A stretch of DNA of 8,522 nucleotides, taken from Candidatus Poribacteria bacterium. Lineage in GTDB: Bacteria > Poribacteria > DTPJ01 > WJIO01. The stretch covers positions 1-8,522 of the forward strand of contig WJIO01000390.1 in assembly GCA_014730235.1 (NCBI GenBank). Reading direction: 5' to 3'. A program made the translations under genes and the position numbers. Under the pieces are notes generated by a model. The model ran no database searches. It was not told where the DNA came from and saw only the letters and a list, made by a program, of their open reading frames with translations. Each line of letters starts with the position of its first letter. The first letter of the stretch is position 1. This document shows positions 6,499 to 8,522 of this stretch, piece by piece.

Positions 6499-7467
6499 AT
6501 GGATAAAGTCAGAATAGCTATGATAGGTGCAGGAGGGATGGCGAATAACGTGCATTACCCATCCCTGGCATCCTTTGATGATGTAGAGATAGCCGCTATA
6601 TGTGATCTGGATTTAGATCGGCTTAATAATACAGCCGATAAGTATAATGTGGAAAAACGCTACACAGATTATCGCAAAATGATCGGTGAAATTGCGCCTG
6701 ATGCAGTATACGCTATCGGTCAACCTCATATCATGTTTGACATATGGATGTGGTGCCTGAACGAAGGACTTAATTTGTATATCGAAAAGCCTATGGGTAT
6801 AACAATACATCAGGCCCGGATGATGGCCCATCTGGCAGAAAAAAACAGTTGTATAACCCAAGTTAGTTTCCAGAGGCGATCATGTCCAATGGTAATGATG
6901 CTCAGGGATAAATGTTTAGAAAAAGGTCCTATAACTCACGCTGTTTGTACCTTTTATAAATGCAGCATATCCCCTTACATGGCAGCCAGAGATCATATGA
7001 TGGATGATAGTGTGCATGCTATTGATACTCTGCGATGGATGTGCGGCGGCGAAGTAGTTAAGGTAGAAAGCGTGGCTAAACCTATTTTAGTGCCGGATAT
7101 AAACTTTATTATGGGTATGCTTCATTTTGATAATGGTTCTCTTGGTGTATTAATGAATAGCTGGACAAGTGGTCGTCGAATTTTTCGGGTGGAGATGCAC
7201 GCACCGGGCATATGCGCAGAAGCTGAACATGAGGGCAAAGGCTACCTTTATATTGATGGTGATACAAAAGGGATAGAATATGATACCCGAGAAATTGCTG
7301 GAAGTGATGAATTATTTGCTTTTGGAGGATTCAAAGCCAAGAACAGAGAATTTATTGACTGTATAAAATCTGGTATACTACCGGGATCAAATTTCTCTGA
7401 TGCTGTAAAAACTATGGAAGTAGCTGAGATAATTCTGGCCCAGGCCCTATTAGCCGAGGAAAGATAA
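6499..7467 (+). CDS. Gfo/Idh/MocA family oxidoreductase (second, divergent)
   Basis: A cytosolic NAD(P)-dependent dehydrogenase of 322 residues, at the short end of the family. The Rossmann motif is G10-A-G12-G-M-A15, with Asp36 at the end of the second strand favouring NAD. The Glu-Lys-Pro signature is at 96-98. The catalytic block reads DDSVHAID (168-175), keeping Asp168, His172 and Asp175 in the spacing of the family's catalytic Asp-x3-His. Compared with the enzyme at 663, the motif has Asp-Asp-Ser instead of Asp-Leu-Gly, and the arginine-rich substrate segment is missing, so it likely uses another substrate. The chosen start follows GGAGG at 6489-6493; a start at 6487 would add four residues (MEGK). 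The stop codon is 1 nt from the next ATG, so it is almost certainly co-transcribed and translationally coupled with the zinc dehydrogenase. The exact sugar or polyol is unknown. Confidence 0.93.
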   Translation: MDKVRIAMIGAGGMANNVHYPSLASFDDVEIAAICDLDLDRLNNTADKYNVEKRYTDYRKMIGEIAPDAVYAIGQPHIMFDIWMWCLNEGLNLYIEKPMGITIHQARMMAHLAEKNSCITQVSFQRRSCPMVMMLRDKCLEKGPITHAVCTFYKCSISPYMAARDHMMDDSVHAIDTLRWMCGGEVVKVESVAKPILVPDINFIMGMLHFDNGSLGVLMNSWTSGRRIFRVEMHAPGICAEAEHEGKGYLYIDGDTKGIEYDTREIAGSDELFAFGGFKAKNREFIDCIKSGILPGSNFSDAVKTMEVAEIILAQALLAEER

Positions 7468-7468
7468 T

Positions 7469-8494
7469 ATGAAAGCTGTATCGCTCAAGGCACCGAAAGA
7501 AGTAGAGGTTATAGACATTCCAGAACCTAAGTTAGGTAATGATGATGTTTTGATTGACATTCATTATGTGGGTCTATGTGGTTCTGACTTAAACACCTAC
7601 CGGGGTGGGTTTACCCTGGCTTCTTATCCCCTGATTCCCGGTCATGAAGTAAGCGGTGTAATAGCAGAAAAAGGTCCCGGTGTACCTAATTCCATAGAGA
7701 CAGGTGATAAAGTTGTAATTATACCTTATACAAACTGCGGTATCTGTCCTGCCTGTCGGTCAGGAAGACCTAACTGCTGTCAATTCAACCAGACACTTGG
7801 TGTGCAGCGGGATGGAGCATTAAGACAACACATAGCGATTAATTATACCAAAATTTTCACTGGAAATAATTTGGAATTAAATGAACTCGCTCTTGTAGAA
7901 CCAATGAGCGTGGGTTATCATGCAGCCAACCGAGGAATGGTATGTGAGACAGATACAGTCTTAATCCTTGGATGTGGAACTATTGGTATAGGCGTAATTG
8001 CGGCATCAGCCCGAAAGGGTGCAACGGTAATAGCAACGGATATAGATGATGGAAAATTGATCCTGGCGCAAAGATTCGGTGCTCAAAATATCATAAACTC
8101 CACAAAGCAGGATGTATTAACGGAAGTGGAAAGATTAACAGATTGTAAAGGTGTAAATGTGGCCATAGAGGCCGTTGGGCTACCTGAAACCTATCGTCTG
8201 GCTGTAGAAGCCGTATGCTATGCCGGAAGGATAGTATATATTGGATACTCAAAAAAGGAAGTTACCTATGATACCACCGATTTTGTCCGAAAAGAACTGG
8301 ACATTAGGGGATCGAGAAACGCTTTGAGAGTTTTTCCTTCAGTTATCAAGATGATGGAGAAAGGTCAATTTCCATTTACCGATCTGATTACAAAGATATA
8401 CCCTTTTAATCAGACAGACCAGGCCCTGGCTGATTGGGACAACGATCCGGGTAGTTTTACCAAGATATTGATTGAAGATGATATGCTGACATAA
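7469..8494 (+). CDS. Zinc-dependent medium-chain alcohol/polyol dehydrogenase
   Basis: A cytosolic NAD-dependent dehydrogenase of the MDR superfamily, 341 residues, the usual length for sorbitol, threonine and RspB-like members. Catalytic zinc ligands are visible as Cys37 (in LCGSD), His59-Glu60 (in PGHEVSG) and Glu144 (in VEPMSVGYHA). The structural zinc loop Cys90, Cys93, Cys96, Cys104 has canonical spacing. The nucleotide fold shows G168-C-G170-T-I-G173, with Asp191 at the end of the second strand, which indicates NAD rather than NADP. The segment CGSDLNTYRGG with YPLIPGHE resembles RspB/L-idonate-type sugar dehydrogenases, but I would not assign a specific substrate. It begins 1 nt after the preceding gene; its GAGG (7456-7459) lies inside that gene. 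It probably works on the same pathway, one enzyme oxidising a hydroxyl and the other reducing or oxidising a related carbon. The 28 bases after the stop show no terminator. Confidence 0.94.
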   Translation: MKAVSLKAPKEVEVIDIPEPKLGNDDVLIDIHYVGLCGSDLNTYRGGFTLASYPLIPGHEVSGVIAEKGPGVPNSIETGDKVVIIPYTNCGICPACRSGRPNCCQFNQTLGVQRDGALRQHIAINYTKIFTGNNLELNELALVEPMSVGYHAANRGMVCETDTVLILGCGTIGIGVIAASARKGATVIATDIDDGKLILAQRFGAQNIINSTKQDVLTEVERLTDCKGVNVAIEAVGLPETYRLAVEAVCYAGRIVYIGYSKKEVTYDTTDFVRKELDIRGSRNALRVFPSVIKMMEKGQFPFTDLITKIYPFNQTDQALADWDNDPGSFTKILIEDDMLT

Positions 8495-8522
8495 TTTCAC
8501 TATCAGCATAAAATTATTATCA

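Overview
The window is AT-rich bacterial DNA with tightly packed genes. It holds five complete genes on the + strand, one partial gene on the - strand, and one small mobile element. The organism is probably an uncultured environmental bacterium that degrades carbohydrates. The clues are two different Gfo/Idh/MocA dehydrogenases and a large multi-membrane protein of the type I recall as DUF6785/DUF6784. I associate that mixture with Poribacteria, Armatimonadota, Planctomycetota and similar MAG-rich phyla. There is no rRNA or other phylogenetic marker, so the taxonomy is a weak inference.

Layout. Positions 1-372 (- strand) are the N-terminal 124 codons of a secreted, beta-rich protein that runs off the left edge. 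It has a very good sigma-70-type promoter at 518-490 and a leader of about 110 nt that can fold. Positions 373-662 are a divergent control region. On the + strand, 663-1760 (Gfo/Idh/MocA oxidoreductase), 1813-3738 (polytopic membrane protein) and 3753-6158 (ComEC/Rec2 DNA-uptake channel) lie head to tail with gaps of 52 and 14 nt and are probably one transcript. Positions 6159-6486 are non-coding. Most of this stretch is a 211-bp imperfectly palindromic element (6215-6425) with 16-bp terminal inverted repeats, flanked by a perfect 9-bp direct repeat, so it is very probably a MITE with its target-site duplication. After it come a second Gfo/Idh/MocA oxidoreductase (6499-7467) and a zinc-dependent medium-chain dehydrogenase (7469-8494), separated by 1 nt.

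How the genes may work together. The two Gfo/Idh/MocA enzymes and the zinc dehydrogenase all carry nucleotide-binding Rossmann motifs with an acidic residue that favours NAD(H). This fits oxidation and re-reduction of a sugar, polyol or sugar acid, and the large membrane protein could be the matching transporter. ComEC is functionally out of place among them, and no other competence gene is visible. The best novelty in the window is the MITE, with a perfect GAAA-capped hairpin exactly at its centre and a consensus -10 hexamer directly at its right border. Next are the poorly understood membrane protein linked to a sugar oxidoreductase and the unrecognised secreted protein with its structured leader.
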